From Cucumis sativus (Eukaryota; Streptophyta; Magnoliopsida; Cucurbitales; Cucurbitaceae): 64,000 bases of DNA. The notes beneath the pieces were generated by a model that saw only the letters and a list, made by a program, of their open reading frames with translations, did no database searches and was not told the origin of the DNA. The position numbers and the translations under genes are program-made. Positions 49,201 to 62,112 of the stretch are shown here, piece after piece; position 1 is the first letter of the stretch, and every line of letters starts with the position of its first letter. The stretch spans positions 4,154,001 to 4,218,000 of the forward strand of contig NC_026655.2 in the NCBI RefSeq assembly GCF_000004075.3, read 5' to 3'.

Positions 49201-51937
49201 ATCCTATGTTTCAGCTCAAACAAAAATATTTGAAGGAAGAAAAAAAAAGGCAATAAGTAACAGTATTGCAGGAAGCACAAACCAACAAATCTAGTTCGCA
49301 ATGTCTTGTTATTGAGTCCCTGTTGTGATTAAATACAGTTGGAGTGGATTCTTGAAAGCTCTAGGGTGAACGCAAGTTGAAGGCAAAACACACTAAAGAA
49401 GTAATTTCTGACTGACCGAGCTAATCACAATTTCAAAGTAAATGATCTAGGTCTTCCTCTGCCCTCCAACGGGGAACACATGCCAAATATGTGGTTGAGT
49501 ACATGCACGGCAATACATTCTAATATAGCCATGGCCCATGATAAACATTGTTTCTACTGGAATTTCATTTTATTTTATAAATTTTAAAAAGGAAAAAAAA
49601 ACATTAAAATACGTATTAAAAAAATCAAATTACTTACACCATCCATTGCCAGATAAGATGTATCAACACCTGAATGAAGACCCATCATATATGGTGTGGG
49701 AGCATCAATATAGTCTACTCCACTGAAAAAGAGTAACGGAATGTAGACATGCTTCAGGACAACATAGAAAGCTTGGGTTAGAATCTATAATAAAGAAGCA
49801 GAAAAATATGCACAAAAAACAGACTCACAAATATTACACCAAAAATGTGGAGTTACAAACATTTTCAATTAAAAAAAATTAATAATAATAATATGAAATT
49901 TTAAAGAAACTGACTGACCTGCCATCTAAATGGATATATTAAATGACAAATGGCTTCTGATACAAGAGTTAGGAGCGAATACCTGCAAAAAGAAGAACAA
50001 AAGCATGAAGGAAAATGTGTTATCACATACTAATAAAATGACAATTATCAATTTGGAAAGTTGGAATTGTCACTTACAGAATCGTACAAGACTATGTATG
50101 ACAGAGAGCAAGCAATCAAGTCAAAATGACCAATTAAACCAAATTGTTGAACAAGAGTCTGACTAGTACTAGGAGAGAATGGCACATTAAAGGACGGGGA
50201 CTAAAAATAACAAAGACAACTAAAAAAACATTTGTTCTTTAAGATTACTAGAAACCCTGAATTCTGAAGTATTTGGTTGAATCGTACATTGACTCTCCTA
50301 CACTTTAAACAATCAGATGAGAATTCCAGTAAATGAATAAATATATGTGCATATATAATGGGAAAAAAATCCAAATTAATCATCAAACAAATGAATAAGA
50401 TAATTGTGGTGTGACAAATATCAATTCAAAAAGTCTGTAGTAACCGAGAGATACTTGTTCGATCGAAGAAGAATCCTCCTCTCCAGCAAGACAGCAGTGA
50501 AGAGTTTGATTACGTTTTCCAAATCTAAGCACTGCGTAAGCGGCTGAAACGAAATCTGCATTCCCCATAAAGAGGAATGATCATTAGATGAGAAGACAAA
50601 TCAACATTTCACTTTCTGAATAACATTGTCGGCAAGGTACATCAGCGCTTAGTCAGCTTTCAAAAAAGTATTGTTTACATAATTAAAAAAATGATAAATA
50701 AATAAAAACTAACTTACATCAGCATAGGGAAGCCCATCCTTGGACGGAGCCTGAACGGAAAGAAGGCAATTCTCAATGCCAAACAAAATCCGATCCTTCC
50801 CAGGAGTAGACAGTGGTACATTGGAGACTATGTGTGCTATGATATCCCACAGAGGCTTGCTGAAATGTTGAAGAGCTGAGAATATAAGCAGCTAAGGAAA
50901 AAATTCCATTGAAATTCAAATTCTAGGCTAATTGATTTTTGTAACGTGATTACTTATTACTTTAGGCCAGTTGAATAAACTTTTTCGATAGCCTTGAAGG
51001 TTGAGTTAATTTCTCATCGCCCTTCTACTATATCTTTCTTCCTTCTAGATACAAATTTGTTAAATAAATCTACTCGTGTCTATGAAATCAGATTTATATT
51101 TCACGATGTGGTACCAAAATCAGCTGCCACACACATAAATATGAAGTAAGGAAGAGAGCATCTAATTATGTACTGACCTACTTCCACTGCTGGAGAAGCA
51201 CAATGCAAACAGTTCCTCCAATGCATCTTTAAGTACACGGAAGCTGGGTGAACGCGAAACAATACAGATACATTTATCAGCATAAGAATTCGGTGGAATG
51301 CGATAAGCTTCGGCAATGTCCTCACTAACAGGGTCTCTAAAAGCAATGCAACTGACATAAATTTTTGACCCATCGCCCTCTGCATTATAATTTCCACAAT
51401 ATCAGTGAGTGAAGATACACAGATGCCACACCTAATAACTACATTCCATTCAAATATAACATACATCCACATAGCCAATCCCAATCATCTTCGAATCACG
51501 AATGCTGAAAGAAATTCAAAGTTAAGCACCAATCATACCCGTCAAAACAATCGGATAACTCCGCGGAAAAGTGCTGGCGTCGCTGGAATCATATCCCGAT
51601 GAAAAAAACTCAACCCCAGCTGGTAAAACACACTGCAGGCAAAATGCGATCCACAAGCAGGCAACTCCGGTTAATCAATCGGTAGAGAAATTCGACACCT
51701 CTAAACTAGAAAAACAGAAAAAATATGGTTGAAAGTGGATAGAGTTTCTGTATTGGAAGTCACCGTTGGGAGCTGAGGTGGTGGAGGAGGACAACGAGAA
51801 TTGTTGGAAGGAGGATACTGGTCGAGAAGAGATGGTAAATACAAGTAACCAAATCCATGAAATCCCTTGTTTCCATCTAGAGTACGAATCTCGGGCCCGA
51901 TCCCACAAACCACGAAATACTCAAAGATCCGAGCCAT
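40240..51937 (-). CDS. SCD1: DENN and WD40 protein SCD1 (STOMATAL CYTOKINESIS DEFECTIVE 1), 30 exons, 1209 aa
   Basis: Minus-strand exons: 51937-51764, 51632-51539, 51379-51178, 50859-50718, 50555-50455, 49982-49919, 49751-49638, 49119-48899, 47788-47734, 47630-47547, 47334-47142, 47018-46889, 46790-46682, 46568-46493, 46374-46301, 45925-45875, 45160-45003, 44678-44631, 43805-43748, 43599-43516, 43334-43088, 42988-42789, 42676-42612, 42493-42370, 42138-41957, 41794-41723, 41393-41233, 41144-41103, 40926-40718, 40335-40240. All phases agree (3630 nt, GT..AG). The N-terminus MARIFEYFVVCGIGPE begins a tripartite DENN domain (first 370 or so residues; VLLERRILLRSNKYSLL and PYMMGLHSGVDT are typical). 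A helical middle region follows, then WD40 repeats from about residue 850 to the end (SGSTDCLVKIWD, SGSDDQSVIVWD, AAHDGTVKMWD, TGSDDWTARLWS, GRNGLLRLWE). SCD1 works with SCD2 and RAB-E GTPases in clathrin-linked and exocytic traffic needed for cytokinesis and polarised growth. Length and sequence match Arabidopsis SCD1 closely. Confidence 0.96.
43850..44530. other. Possible insertion of unknown origin in an SCD1 intron
   Basis: The 825-base intron between the exons at 44678-44631 and 43805-43748 is less AT-biased than the other SCD1 introns. It contains text such as GACCTAGTAAATGGGTGGTG and CAAAGAACTCCTGGGTGGGT that looks like degraded coding or transposon sequence. I could not identify a protein or terminal repeats. 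Confidence 0.3.
47846..48055 (+). repeat. Dispersed repeat (LTR-like fragment) in an SCD1 intron, copy A
   Basis: A segment with GAACACAAGATCTACGTAGA, AACCCTAGTACAGAGAGAAA, CATAAAGGTACAAAAGGGAG and TTTATAAGCAACACAAGCCT recurs near 57568-57790. Motifs of the type ACGTGGAAACCC followed by a GGGAGAAAAACCACGG-like stretch are common in plant Ty1/copia LTRs. The assignment to an LTR is inferred; the repeat relationship itself is seen directly. Confidence 0.65.
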
Positions 51938-53685
51938 TCAACACCGATGGCCGATTAAATCGTGTCCGTGATTGATTCTAGAGAGGGAATCGAGGAGTTG
52001 CAGCTGATCTTGAAGGTGGAATCCAACTCAGAATGTGGAATTGATGGAAGGAGAGATGAGTAGAATCATACGGAGTAGAAATGGAGGGGAAGACGAAGAA
52101 CTACTCTGTAGTCCGTCCTGGAATGACGCGCGATTAGATTTTCCAAACCGGAAAATGTATATACGTGGCCGGTTGCCGGTTATCCCGTTTAACATTAACC
52201 ATCGCAGAATTATTGATGATTACTTTTCTCTTTTCTTTGAAAGAGGAAAAATGGAAACTGTTTTCTTCAACTCCTACTGTCCTACAATTAATTTTGGTTT
52301 TTAGATAGTTATTACACGTAGGAAATTGCTCAAATAGTCTCTCAAATTGTTCTAAAATATGTTTTCTAATCTTCAATTTTAATATTTTATTTTACATTTT
52401 AAAACATGTTGTGTTTAAAAAAATATTAATCCCGCTGAAATGTTTGACATACATCCACATGGTGGATCTTAATGGTTTCGAAATTGACTCAAGAGAGGCT
52501 TTGTGCTAAATGCAGCACACCCCTCGTCCTCATCACTCTGTGGTATCCTCCAACTTTAGGTTGTTGGAAGCTCAACATGAATACAATTTGGTCAGGTGCA
52601 ATAGATTAGTATTGATTTTGATACATTATTTGAAACCATTAACGGAAACGGAAGGGTACACAAAAGGATTGAGTTTTAAATTTGCTAAAAGTGGAAGCAT
52701 AGTTAGAAGGTCAGTGACTTGTGTTGAGCAATATCGCATATGAGACTAACTCTGATTGTGAAGTTGAAACAAATGCACCTGATGCAATCAATCTATTTAA
52801 AAACAATAAGTTATCACTAGTGAAAATTCGGGTTTCCATTGAATATATATTTTTTAATGTAACGTATGTTATGAAACAATAACAAAATTGAGCATGTTAC
52901 CACACATTTTTCTTTATCTCAAAGTTGTTAGTTGATATATTTTATTTTCCTAACAATATCACCCATGATAAAGATGTAATTAATAAGTTGGAGGTGGGCG
53001 TTTGCTCGGCTACAAAGAAAAACACATTAAACTATAGTCGCTTACTTTAAACTTTACGAAATAAATAATTTGTAATTACATTTCATTATTTGAAATTTGT
53101 AAACTCCAAGAAACTGAACCAAGTAAAACATTACCCACAAAATCAATTAATCCATTACCGTATTAAAATTATTTTATGTTTAGAATATCTCTCAAAACAA
53201 TTCAATTCCACGTCAACAGACCTATTCTTACAATCATACCCTATTTAACTTTTAATCTTGCTATAAAAATGCTAAAGCAAACATAGATCATGTAATACTC
53301 AATCAAATTTTCATTACAAGAAACAATTTAATTTCTCAATAAAAGTAAAAATAAAAGAAAGGAGGGAAAAGTTGTAATGATTCAAACTCATCAAAAAGTG
53401 ATAAAAGAAAATGACCCCTTTTTTCCTTTGGTGCTTTCCCTCGCGTTTTCTACATGAAGATCGTAGAAAGGGCCCGCAGTGACCCTGATCTTGACTCTGT
53501 TCAACCTACAAGCTTTGGAATATCCTTCCAGTTCCCACTGTGGACTTTCCCCAATCCCAATCCATTGATTTGTTCCTAATTTGACTTTGAGAACTTAAAA
53601 AATGGAGACTCCATCCAAGTAACAAGCAGATTCCACAATCGCACCTCTCTCATCTTCAACTTCTGTACATCCTCGGTGGTTGAAG
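51938..53685. other. Shared head-to-head intergenic region of SCD1 and the APCB1-like gene
   Basis: SCD1 (-) and the membrane aspartic protease (+) start 1749 bases apart and face away from each other. The first 200 bases next to SCD1 are G/A-rich on the plus strand, fitting an SCD1 5' UTR. The last 300 bases before 53686 are less AT-rich and fit the leader of the protease gene. The centre is AT-rich without recognisable genes. Confidence 0.55.
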
Positions 53686-56600
53686 ATGGACTCTGATAAG
53701 ATTAAAGGGGTCGTCGTAATCACTCTTCCGCCGCCGGACAATCCCTCATTAGGTAAATCCGTTACTGCTTTTACTCTCACCGATGACTTCCCCGAACCTC
53801 CTGGTGAGTCCGTTGCAGTTGATCAAGAAGTACAACAACCCAACAATGACCATTTGACTCTCCCACCGAATCTCCCGATTCAAGCCCCTTTGAGTCAGCG
53901 AAGTATCCCTTTGTCGAGGGAGCTTTTTGCTGGTACTCCTAGGAAGCTTGTTTTCGTATTAGGCATTGCTCTCGCTGCTGTTTATCTTTATGCTTCTAAT
54001 TTTCCGGAGACCATTCGGGAGCTTCGTCGTTCTGAGAGGAACGATGATGATCGCCCTTCATCCTTTTTGTTTCCCCTTTATTTCCAATCGGAGTTGGGTG
54101 ATAGTAGTGATTTCCAGCTTAAGTTGGGAAGGACTGTTCGTGTAAATAAGGATGATCTGGGTGTAAGATTTAATGATGTACTTGGAGTTCCGAAGCCTAG
54201 CAAATTGATTTCTGCCTCTTTAAAATCTGATTCATCAGCCGTATTTCCTGTGCGGGGAGATATCTATCCAGATGGGTATGTTTTTTCTTGTCTTCTTCAC
54301 TTATTTACTTTATGTTCGGTGATGAGTACGTCAGTCGTCACCCATTCCAAGATATTGCTGTGAACTTTTTAGCTTAAAGTAGTTGAACACAAATACTTTT
54401 TGAAAGCTTCTTTTTATCGGAAGATCAAGAAGAATGAAGGTACTTTAGCAGGGGAAGAATAGACGGCTAGAAAAATAAATATTCGTAGTCCTTGCAGCAA
54501 AGCTGATGTTTCATCGTTAAAGACCTCGGCTCATACCAAAAGTCAAACTTTTAAATTGACTTGAAAATGATGATGTGGGTTACTTAATGCCACTTTTGAA
54601 TGACCAAGAAATCATGTAGCACAACTGAACAAGCCACATACAGATATGATTATACCATTTCTGACTGTAAATTAGGATTCTCAAGTTTACGCATCTGAAT
54701 TCTGGTCATTTTGTGTCGATAGCATACAGTGTTTGTCATGATCTTGGAGATGCCTTTATTTACACTAACATGGATTTTCACCAACATATAGATTGTATTA
54801 TACATACATAATGGTTGGAGAGCCACCAAGACCTTACTTCCTCGACATTGATACTGGGAGTGACCTGACATGGGTTCAATGTGACGCTCCTTGCAGCAGT
54901 TGTGGCAAGGTAATCTTCCAATGTTATTGAGGAATTTATGCTCTTGTACAACTTAATTAATTTGCTATTATTTTGGTTGCGTTTTTATTTCTTTTAAAGC
55001 CATTTGGTCGGGTGTTTTTCTTCAACTTGTATATTATCTAAAATTCAATTTATCAAGTCACTGTTGCTGCCTTTTCTTACAACATTCTTCTTTCAAATGG
55101 AATGTTACCTAGTTCTTGAATGGGGATTATTTCGTGTGTGAACAATCCAACTTTTTTACCATACTTTCTTGGTAGTGCCGTACATTTCGTGACAGTGATG
55201 ACAAGTGTTTTTCAAGTGAGATCTATTGAGGACATTCACATAATTACAGTTGCACCTGCTTTGGGTATATCATTGTAATCTGACAGGTTGAAAGAACTTC
55301 CTGGTTTAAGGTTACTTTTTTTGATTCAAATGAATAATGGAACCATGTTTGCTGGTCTTCAATGGAAATATCTTGGCGTCGTAGTTTGATCATATTTCAG
55401 AATGTTAGGGAAGGCGAAGCTAAAGGAAGGAGAAGACAAATAATCTCACATTAGGAAATTAAAAACTTTTAGTAGGTTGACACCAGCTGAAGCAACTTGA
55501 ATGGATAGTCTTTATTTATTTATTTATATTTTTTATTTCCATTTAGAAGATTCGAAGAGACTGGACAATGTAATACGTATGGAGTTATAAACAAACATAC
55601 TATCGTTGACAAATGAATTATATACATACCTGGTCCCACCTTTGATTTTCTTTTCTTACGAGCACAATGCACTTTGCAGTAAATTTTTATTGCAACGTTT
55701 TATTGAGTAATCAACCACTGTAGATTACACGACATTTTTGTTGTCAAACAAAACATTAATCTAATGATATAGTTTATGTAGGGAAGAAGTCCATTATACA
55801 AGCCAAGAAGAGAGAACGTTGTATCTTTCAAGGACTCTTTGTGCATGGAAGTTCAAAGAAATTATGATGGCGATCAGTGTGCAGCCTGCCAACAGTGTAA
55901 CTACGAGGTTCAATATGCCGACCAGAGCTCCTCTCTGGGGGTTCTTGTTAAAGATGAGTTTACTTTAAGGTTTTCCAATGGATCATTGACTAAGTTAAAT
56001 GCCATTTTCGGGTATAATATTTTCTCCTTATACCTCTGTTGTATAGATTATCCAAGTTCTAGTTTTAGTGTCAATATTATAAAATTCTCTTATTTATTTG
56101 ATTACAAGGTGTGCTTATGATCAGCAAGGCTTGCTATTGAACACTTTGTCGAAGACTGATGGCATTCTAGGACTAAGCAGGGCTAAAGTTAGCTTACCTT
56201 CCCAGTTGGCCAGTCGAGGAATCATAAACAATGTGGTAGGTCACTGTCTTACCGGTGATCCAGCAGGTGGTGGATATTTGTTTTTAGGTGATGATTTTGT
56301 GCCACAGTGGGGGATGGCATGGGTTGCCATGCTTGACAGCCCTTCCATGTGAGTATGAATTACACCTGTTATGGGTGTAAATTTGTCTTACACAAGAAGA
56401 TTCTTCTTCCAACTAGTTTTTTAAAGATGAAATAAAAAATGAAGAGCAGAACCTATAATCGAATTTGGATCTCAACATAGATGCTCATAAGCTTCCTAAT
56501 TTTAGTACCATAAATATATCTATACTTACCTTTCTGCGGAAAAAAATAAAAGAAATAAAGAAAAAAGAAAAAGAAGCAAATGGAGTACCAATAATTTGTT

Positions 56601-58989
56601 GGTTGTCTTGTATCAAATCAACTCTGCAGTGTACATTTTCTAACGAGAGACTGAGCTTTGAAAACAAACGAAAGAATATAAAAGAGCATTGAAAAAGATA
56701 CTCTATTAAAAGGAACCCAGACCAAAAAAAAAAAAAAAAACTAACCGGACAAAAAGGGCCTTTAGTCCAAACAATGACAACCTACCTTGTAGTTATAGTT
56801 ATGAAAGAGCCTTAACAATTAAAATCCACAGATGGACATTAAACTCAATGATAGTTCAGTTCTGTCGACTCCTCTTAAAGTTCTCATACTTCTCTCTAGC
56901 CAAATGCCCCATAAAACAGTGGAAAGGTAAGCATACCATAGAGTAATACGCTCTTCTCACGAATGCTGCCAATCAAACATGACATAGTTCTCTGCTAAAG
57001 AGTTCTGCTGTGTGCATTAATTCAATGTACTGTGTGGCATTTACTTGTGCTCCATTGTCATAGGTCTTTAACTGCTTCAATTTTATAATTCCAGAGATTT
57101 TTATCAAACAAAGGTCGTGAGAATAGATTATGGAAGCATCCCACTGAGTCTTGATACTTGGGGAAGCAGCCGGGAACAAGTAGTTTTTGATAGTGGCAGC
57201 TCATACACTTACTTCACAAAAGAAGCATATTACCAATTGGTTGCAAATGTAAGTTTCAAGATATAGTAGCCTATTGTAACCTGAAGGCCGAAGGGATCTT
57301 CTTTCTTGTTTCTTCATTTTTTTTTCTTTTTTTCTTTTTTTTTTGTTTTAATATGCTGATTATGTATTTCGATTCCTCTGTAGCTTGAAGAAGTGTCAGC
57401 GTTTGGGCTTATTCTTCAAGATTCATCAGATACCATTTGTTGGAAAACTGAACAATCTATCAGGTATAAGAAAGATAGAATTCTTAAGAACCCTCTGAGT
57501 CATCAGAAGATATTCTTGAACCATCTGCATCCTCAATATGAATAACATTTACTTATTGAAAGTAGAGACGAAGAATGAACACAATTTAAACATAATTTTA
57601 TGTGGAAACCTTAGTATAGGGAGAAAAATTGCGGTGCAGACAATTTGATTATTTCTAATATTCATAAAGGTACAAAGGGGAAGTATTTATAGGCAACACG
57701 AGCCTAATTAACAAAATAAAAAATAGGGCAAAGACAATTACGTAACTACCCTTGGGCTTTCAACATGACCCAAGTCCATTACTTCTAACACTTCTTACAA
57801 ATTTCTCTTACAGATCTACTCACAAGTGATTAATTATTTAATCAAAATGGAATACTTGTTGTGACTAGAAAACTTTGCTTATTTTCTTCTGTTTTTAAAA
57901 CACCTTGATGAATAATGATGATGGGGGAGAAATAAAGGAAAACCTGGCTAAAAGTTTCTAGCTTAAAAAAGATTATAGAAATTCTTGGTAGTACGAAACA
58001 TTTCCTTAACCACGTAAAAATTTGCTCTACTTCAATAGTTCCAGTCTCAATGGCAACTCTCCATTATTGCTAGATCCTAAGTTTCACATGAACTCCTGCA
58101 GATCTGTTAAAGACGTCAAGCATTTCTTCAAACCTCTAACGCTTCAGTTCGGGAGCAGATTTTGGCTTGTGTCCACGAAACTTGTGATTCTTCCAGAGAA
58201 TTATTTATTGATCAATGTAGGTCTTAATTTATTTCCTTTAGAAAAAGTATAGATATTTCTCCTGCTGTCGTTTCCATGTTTTTTGATTTTATTTGCGTTT
58301 ATAAATATTGTGGAATAAATAAGTACTCCATGTTCTGCAGAAAGAAGGAAATGTATGCTTGGGAATTCTCGATGGAAGCCAGGTACATGATGGGTCCACA
58401 ATCATTCTTGGAGGTAAAAACTATTTATAGAGTTCGTGTTTTATGCTACCTCATGGACTTGCATTATAACCTTATGCTTCGTGATAATGAGAATTTTTAT
58501 ATATTTCTATCTTTCGTTTTACAATAAGGAATTTTCATGTATTTTTATGCTCTGGCCTCTGGTTAAGCTCTATCACGTCAACATACTTTTAATATCCCTC
58601 ATGGTTAACAGAAACATTAATCTTAAATGGCATTGGAGGATTCCTTTGAGTTTTTCAGCATTGTAAGAGCCTGTTTGGAATGACTTGGTTAAGTTTAAAG
58701 AAAAAAAGTGTTTCTAAGTGCAAATAAGTTTTTAAGCATTTAGAAAATCAATCGAAATAGGTTCTAGGTGTGATTGTGGTGCAAATTTTCCTGGTTCGAA
58801 ATTACTGATGTTTGCAACTCAAACATCATTTTAAACTTTCTTCAAACTCATTATTTTTCATTGTTTTATCTTTCAGACAATGCATTGCGTGGGAAATTGG
58901 TCGTGTATGACAACGTGAATCAGAGAATTGGATGGACTTCATCCGACTGTCACAATCCAAGAAAAATTAAACACCTCCCACTATTTTGA
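53686..58989 (+). CDS. Membrane-anchored aspartic protease, APCB1-like, 9 exons, 570 aa
   Basis: Exons: 53686-54275, 54792-54909, 55782-56011, 56109-56348, 57095-57248, 57384-57463, 58102-58216, 58341-58413, 58877-58989 (1713 nt, in phase, GT..AG). The N-terminus is a Pro/Asp-rich cytosolic tail of about 85 residues with no signal peptide. A single hydrophobic segment follows at about residues 87-106 (KLVFVLGIALAAVYLYA), giving a probable type II anchor. The protease domain then carries DIDTGSDLTWVQCDAPC with Asp217 and VVFDSGSSYTYF with Asp425. It lacks the long insert of vacuolar phytepsins. Arabidopsis APCB1 (AT1G49050) has this arrangement and with BAGP1 processes BAG6 to activate autophagy and basal immunity. 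Same function here is inferred from family and architecture. The ATG at 53686 is chosen; an in-frame TTG six bases upstream is not needed. Confidence 0.93.
57300..57346. repeat. T-rich low-complexity tract in an APCB1-like intron
   Basis: An interrupted poly-T/TTTC tract just upstream of the exon at 57384. It is probably an extended polypyrimidine tract for that acceptor. Confidence 0.6.
57568..57790 (+). repeat. Dispersed repeat (LTR-like fragment) in an APCB1-like intron, copy B
   Basis: Partner of the repeat at about 47846-48055 in the same plus orientation: GAACACAATTTAAACATAAT, GTGGAAACCTTAGTATAGGG, CATAAAGGTACAAAGGGGAA and TATTTATAGGCAACACGAGC. It lies in the intron between the exons ending at 57463 and starting at 58102, and in the sense orientation of that gene, whereas copy A is antisense to SCD1. 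Confidence 0.65.
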
Positions 58990-59243
58990 TACACTGTCAG
59001 TCTACAGATAAACTACTTAGTAATTACTACGTGATATGCCTTGATTGTTCTGTCTATAAATATAAATAGCTTATTTGTGAATAAAATAATAGAAGTGTAA
59101 GCACTGGACTTCAAAATTCCAACATGATCAACTGTAGGTTCTCTTTTGGTCTCTAAGTAAACAACTAAATCCATACAACTTTATGAAGTAATTTGCATGT
59201 ATGACAGAAAAATGGTAAAATAGTTTGAAAGATGAAGAAGAAT

Positions 59244-59892
59244 TTATGTTATAGGAGAAGCTAAGTCTTCCTGTTCTTTTGTGTCACCTTCATGCTTACA
59301 ACAAGTTTCAACTTGGTCATAGTTTGATTGGCATTTCCAGGCATTGATGATCAAGGGCCCTTGGATACCATTGTTTTCATTGAAGGTATCACACTCTTGA
59401 ATCTCCAATATCTCTACTCTGCGGTTGGTTTTCTTTCTTATTTTGATTGCTATATCTTGAGGGCTAAACTTCCCACAAACGCTTACCCTGCACTGCTTTT
59501 GTTCTATCAAATGGGTCTCCAACTCTATCAAGGTGACAAGAAGTTACATGTCACAGGTTACCAAGTAGAATCAATTGAAGAGAGCAAGTCTAACTCAAAA
59601 CTAAAGGATTGAGAGAGACAGAGATGCGAAATTATTTATTCTGACTTCCTCAATATGACTGTCTTTTTCTAAACTCTAACCATTAGTTTCATGGTAAAAA
59701 AATAGAATTTAATTACTCTCTGATTTTGAATGGTTTGAAATAGTCAGCCATATTGTTTTAGCAGCCCCCTTAAATAATTTCTCTATAGAGAATGAAACAG
59801 AGAAAGAAAGAGATTTCACCTTTTATACTGAGAATAGCCCTTCTTACTTTCCTGTAACATCCATTGCAGTCCATGTGAATTCTCAAAACCAT
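59244..59892 (-). CDS. HMA-domain (heavy-metal-associated) plant protein without CaaX box, 2 exons, 117 aa
   Basis: Exons 59892-59820 and 59524-59244 on the minus strand join in phase (354 nt; donor GGTGAAAT, acceptor TTGATAG). The protein starts MVLRIHMDCNGCYRKVRRAI, an HMA fold with an intact Cys-x-x-Cys pair (Cys9 and Cys12). It continues with ELETHLIEQKQ and CGKFSPQDIAIKIRKKTNRRVEILEI, the second half of the same fold. The tail of about 45 residues is acidic and Cys-containing and ends in LASPIT, so it lacks the CaaX prenylation signal of HIPPs. Relatives bind Cu, Zn or Cd, or act in stress and pathogen responses; the ligand here is unknown. The start is the nearest ATG in frame. An upstream coding exon within 59900-60400 remains possible. 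The 3' end lies 255 bases from the APCB1-like stop (convergent). Confidence 0.82.
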
Positions 59893-62112
59893 GCAGAAAA
59901 ACTGCCATAGTTGTCAAGGGAAAACAGTTCATTAATACCAATGAAGCTTCGAAGGAGAAGAAGAATGGAGAGTTGGTGAGGTTGAACTTGCCTTTCCTGT
60001 CATTAAAACACTGTCCAAAACAAAACCTTTCTCCCTGAATGATGCTTAAACACGTAAACAGAGAGAAAACTGATGTGGTTTTTCACAGAACTTGAAAGGG
60101 ATGGACTTGAAAATCTAGGTTTAACGACGGTATTGATTGGTGAGAGAATAAAAATAAAAATAATAATAATATTGTTATTATTAATATTTGGAACCTGATT
60201 CTGCACTGTGGTTTGTAGGTTGTTCATTATATTCTTGGCTTCTTCACTTTGTTTCTCCTTTTCATTCTCTTTTTCGTATAGAGAAAAAGAAGGCATCCTT
60301 TCTTAAACCAGATAGTCATTCTTCTTCTCATCATAAGGCCATAATTCTTCATCAAAATTTTAGCAGAGCAAGCAATGACAAGGCAACAACCATATAGAAA
60401 ACCTTTTTTTTTCCCTTTTATATTAAGGAATATTCCAAACTACTCTCAGGTTTAATTATTAGTGCATTTGGTTCCAGGGTTAGCCTTGTCTAATTTATAA
60501 TTAAAAACGTGAACTTAGGTATGATTTGTTCTAAGTTACGGATTCGTGAATCCACTAGAGACACTAATGTAATCGTATAAACTAAATATATACCATAAAA
60601 TTAAGTCTAATAAGTTAATAAAGGCATCAATTATAGTAAGGTCGATGATTGGATTCTCTTCTCACGAGTCATATACTCAACTTTAACGTTATTGTATCTT
60701 TTTACTTCAACCTCTAAAAATTCAAACTAAATAAAGTAGATGAAGTCGAGAGATAAACTATATCCAAAAGTCTAAATTGTAAACTCCTTATGCCTAACTT
60801 CATTAAACAAAACTAAAGATAATTTGATGTGATATGCTAAATATTCACTTCTCTAAGTTCAACAATGTTGAGGTAGCATTTTGTGCATCGACTTGATTTT
60901 TAAGATAAACCAACATTTTAATCCGTTGAGTTATATTTAAGTTGACATATTAGATAAGACTTAGTTTTCGTATTTAAATAAAATACGTGGTTATTAACGA
61001 CGATAACGTGACTTTTGTATGTTGTATCATCTTCCTCAATTTTCTCTAATTATAAAAGGCATACAATTCAAGTATTTTCAAGGTACAAGATTAATTACAT
61101 TAAATGTCTTAGACACCCATTACTGACTTTTTAAAAGCAAAATACGTCCTAAATGTCAACTTTATAATACTGCTTGCTAAGAAAAATAAATATTGAAAAG
61201 AACTAATAAGTTAGAGGGCATTATTGAAATTTTAATTTTTTTAAAAATTTTAGTTCTTAGGAAATTAAATTGCAATTAAACTAAAATTGATACAATAATT
61301 TAGAGTAATTTTCTTGTTAAAGGGATTGATTCCAAAGAAAAAGAAAAGTCAAGTCTTTTGTTTTCCTTAACATCAAAACTTTGTTGTTCAGATTCTGAGT
61401 GTACTTTATTCTTTATTGCACTACAATTGAAGAGCCACTTTTTTTTTATGTCACAAACAACTATTTGAGATATGATAATATCTCTTGAGAAAAAAATTGA
61501 TTCCTATAAAATAATATTAAATAAAAAATGGAAAAGAAAATAGAATTAGTTACCATTTAAGTTGAAAATTGGAAAGGATTAGAGTTCTTTTGTGGGCTAA
61601 ATTGAGTAAACTCATACCAAAAATTTAATGCAAAAAAAAAGGTTACATTTAAATGAAAATAAGAATATTTTCCATTTCATCAGATAATCTTAAGCATAGT
61701 TCTATTTTATATAGTACTTTCTCATGTAAAAAATGGTAAATTTATCGATCAACTTACATTTTTTGTTGAGCTAAATTTTAGTTCAATGATTTGAGAGTTT
61801 CATTGTAGTAATATTTAAAAGTTTAATCGTAAAATTTCAAATTTTGAATAAAACAATTTGAGGATATAAACTTTACAATGGCTAATTCTCAATTTTGTTA
61901 CATATACTAATAATTTGTACTCTGGAGGGTAAGTATATATTGTCATCTATATATAAGAACATATAAAAAGTATTCTCACGTTTCCTAACATAAAGATGTG
62001 AAGCTTGTGCCAGCTTGAGAGAAATTTATTAATAGAAGTATATATGTTTGGGCATTACAATTGAAATCATGGAAATGATCAAGATTTGCAAATATTGTTA
62101 TTATTAGTTACA
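59893..62112. other. Intergenic region upstream of the HMA gene
   Basis: The first 400 bases are the probable 5' leader and promoter of the HMA gene, including a short ATA/AAT microsatellite at about 60147-60187. The remainder is AT-rich with no recognisable coding sequence or repeats. It ends in the 3' flank of the first S-protein homolog. Confidence 0.5.

Noticed and set aside
59328..59612. A 94-codon plus-strand open frame
   Set aside because: It is antisense to the second exon of the HMA gene, whose minus-strand translation carries the recognisable fold.
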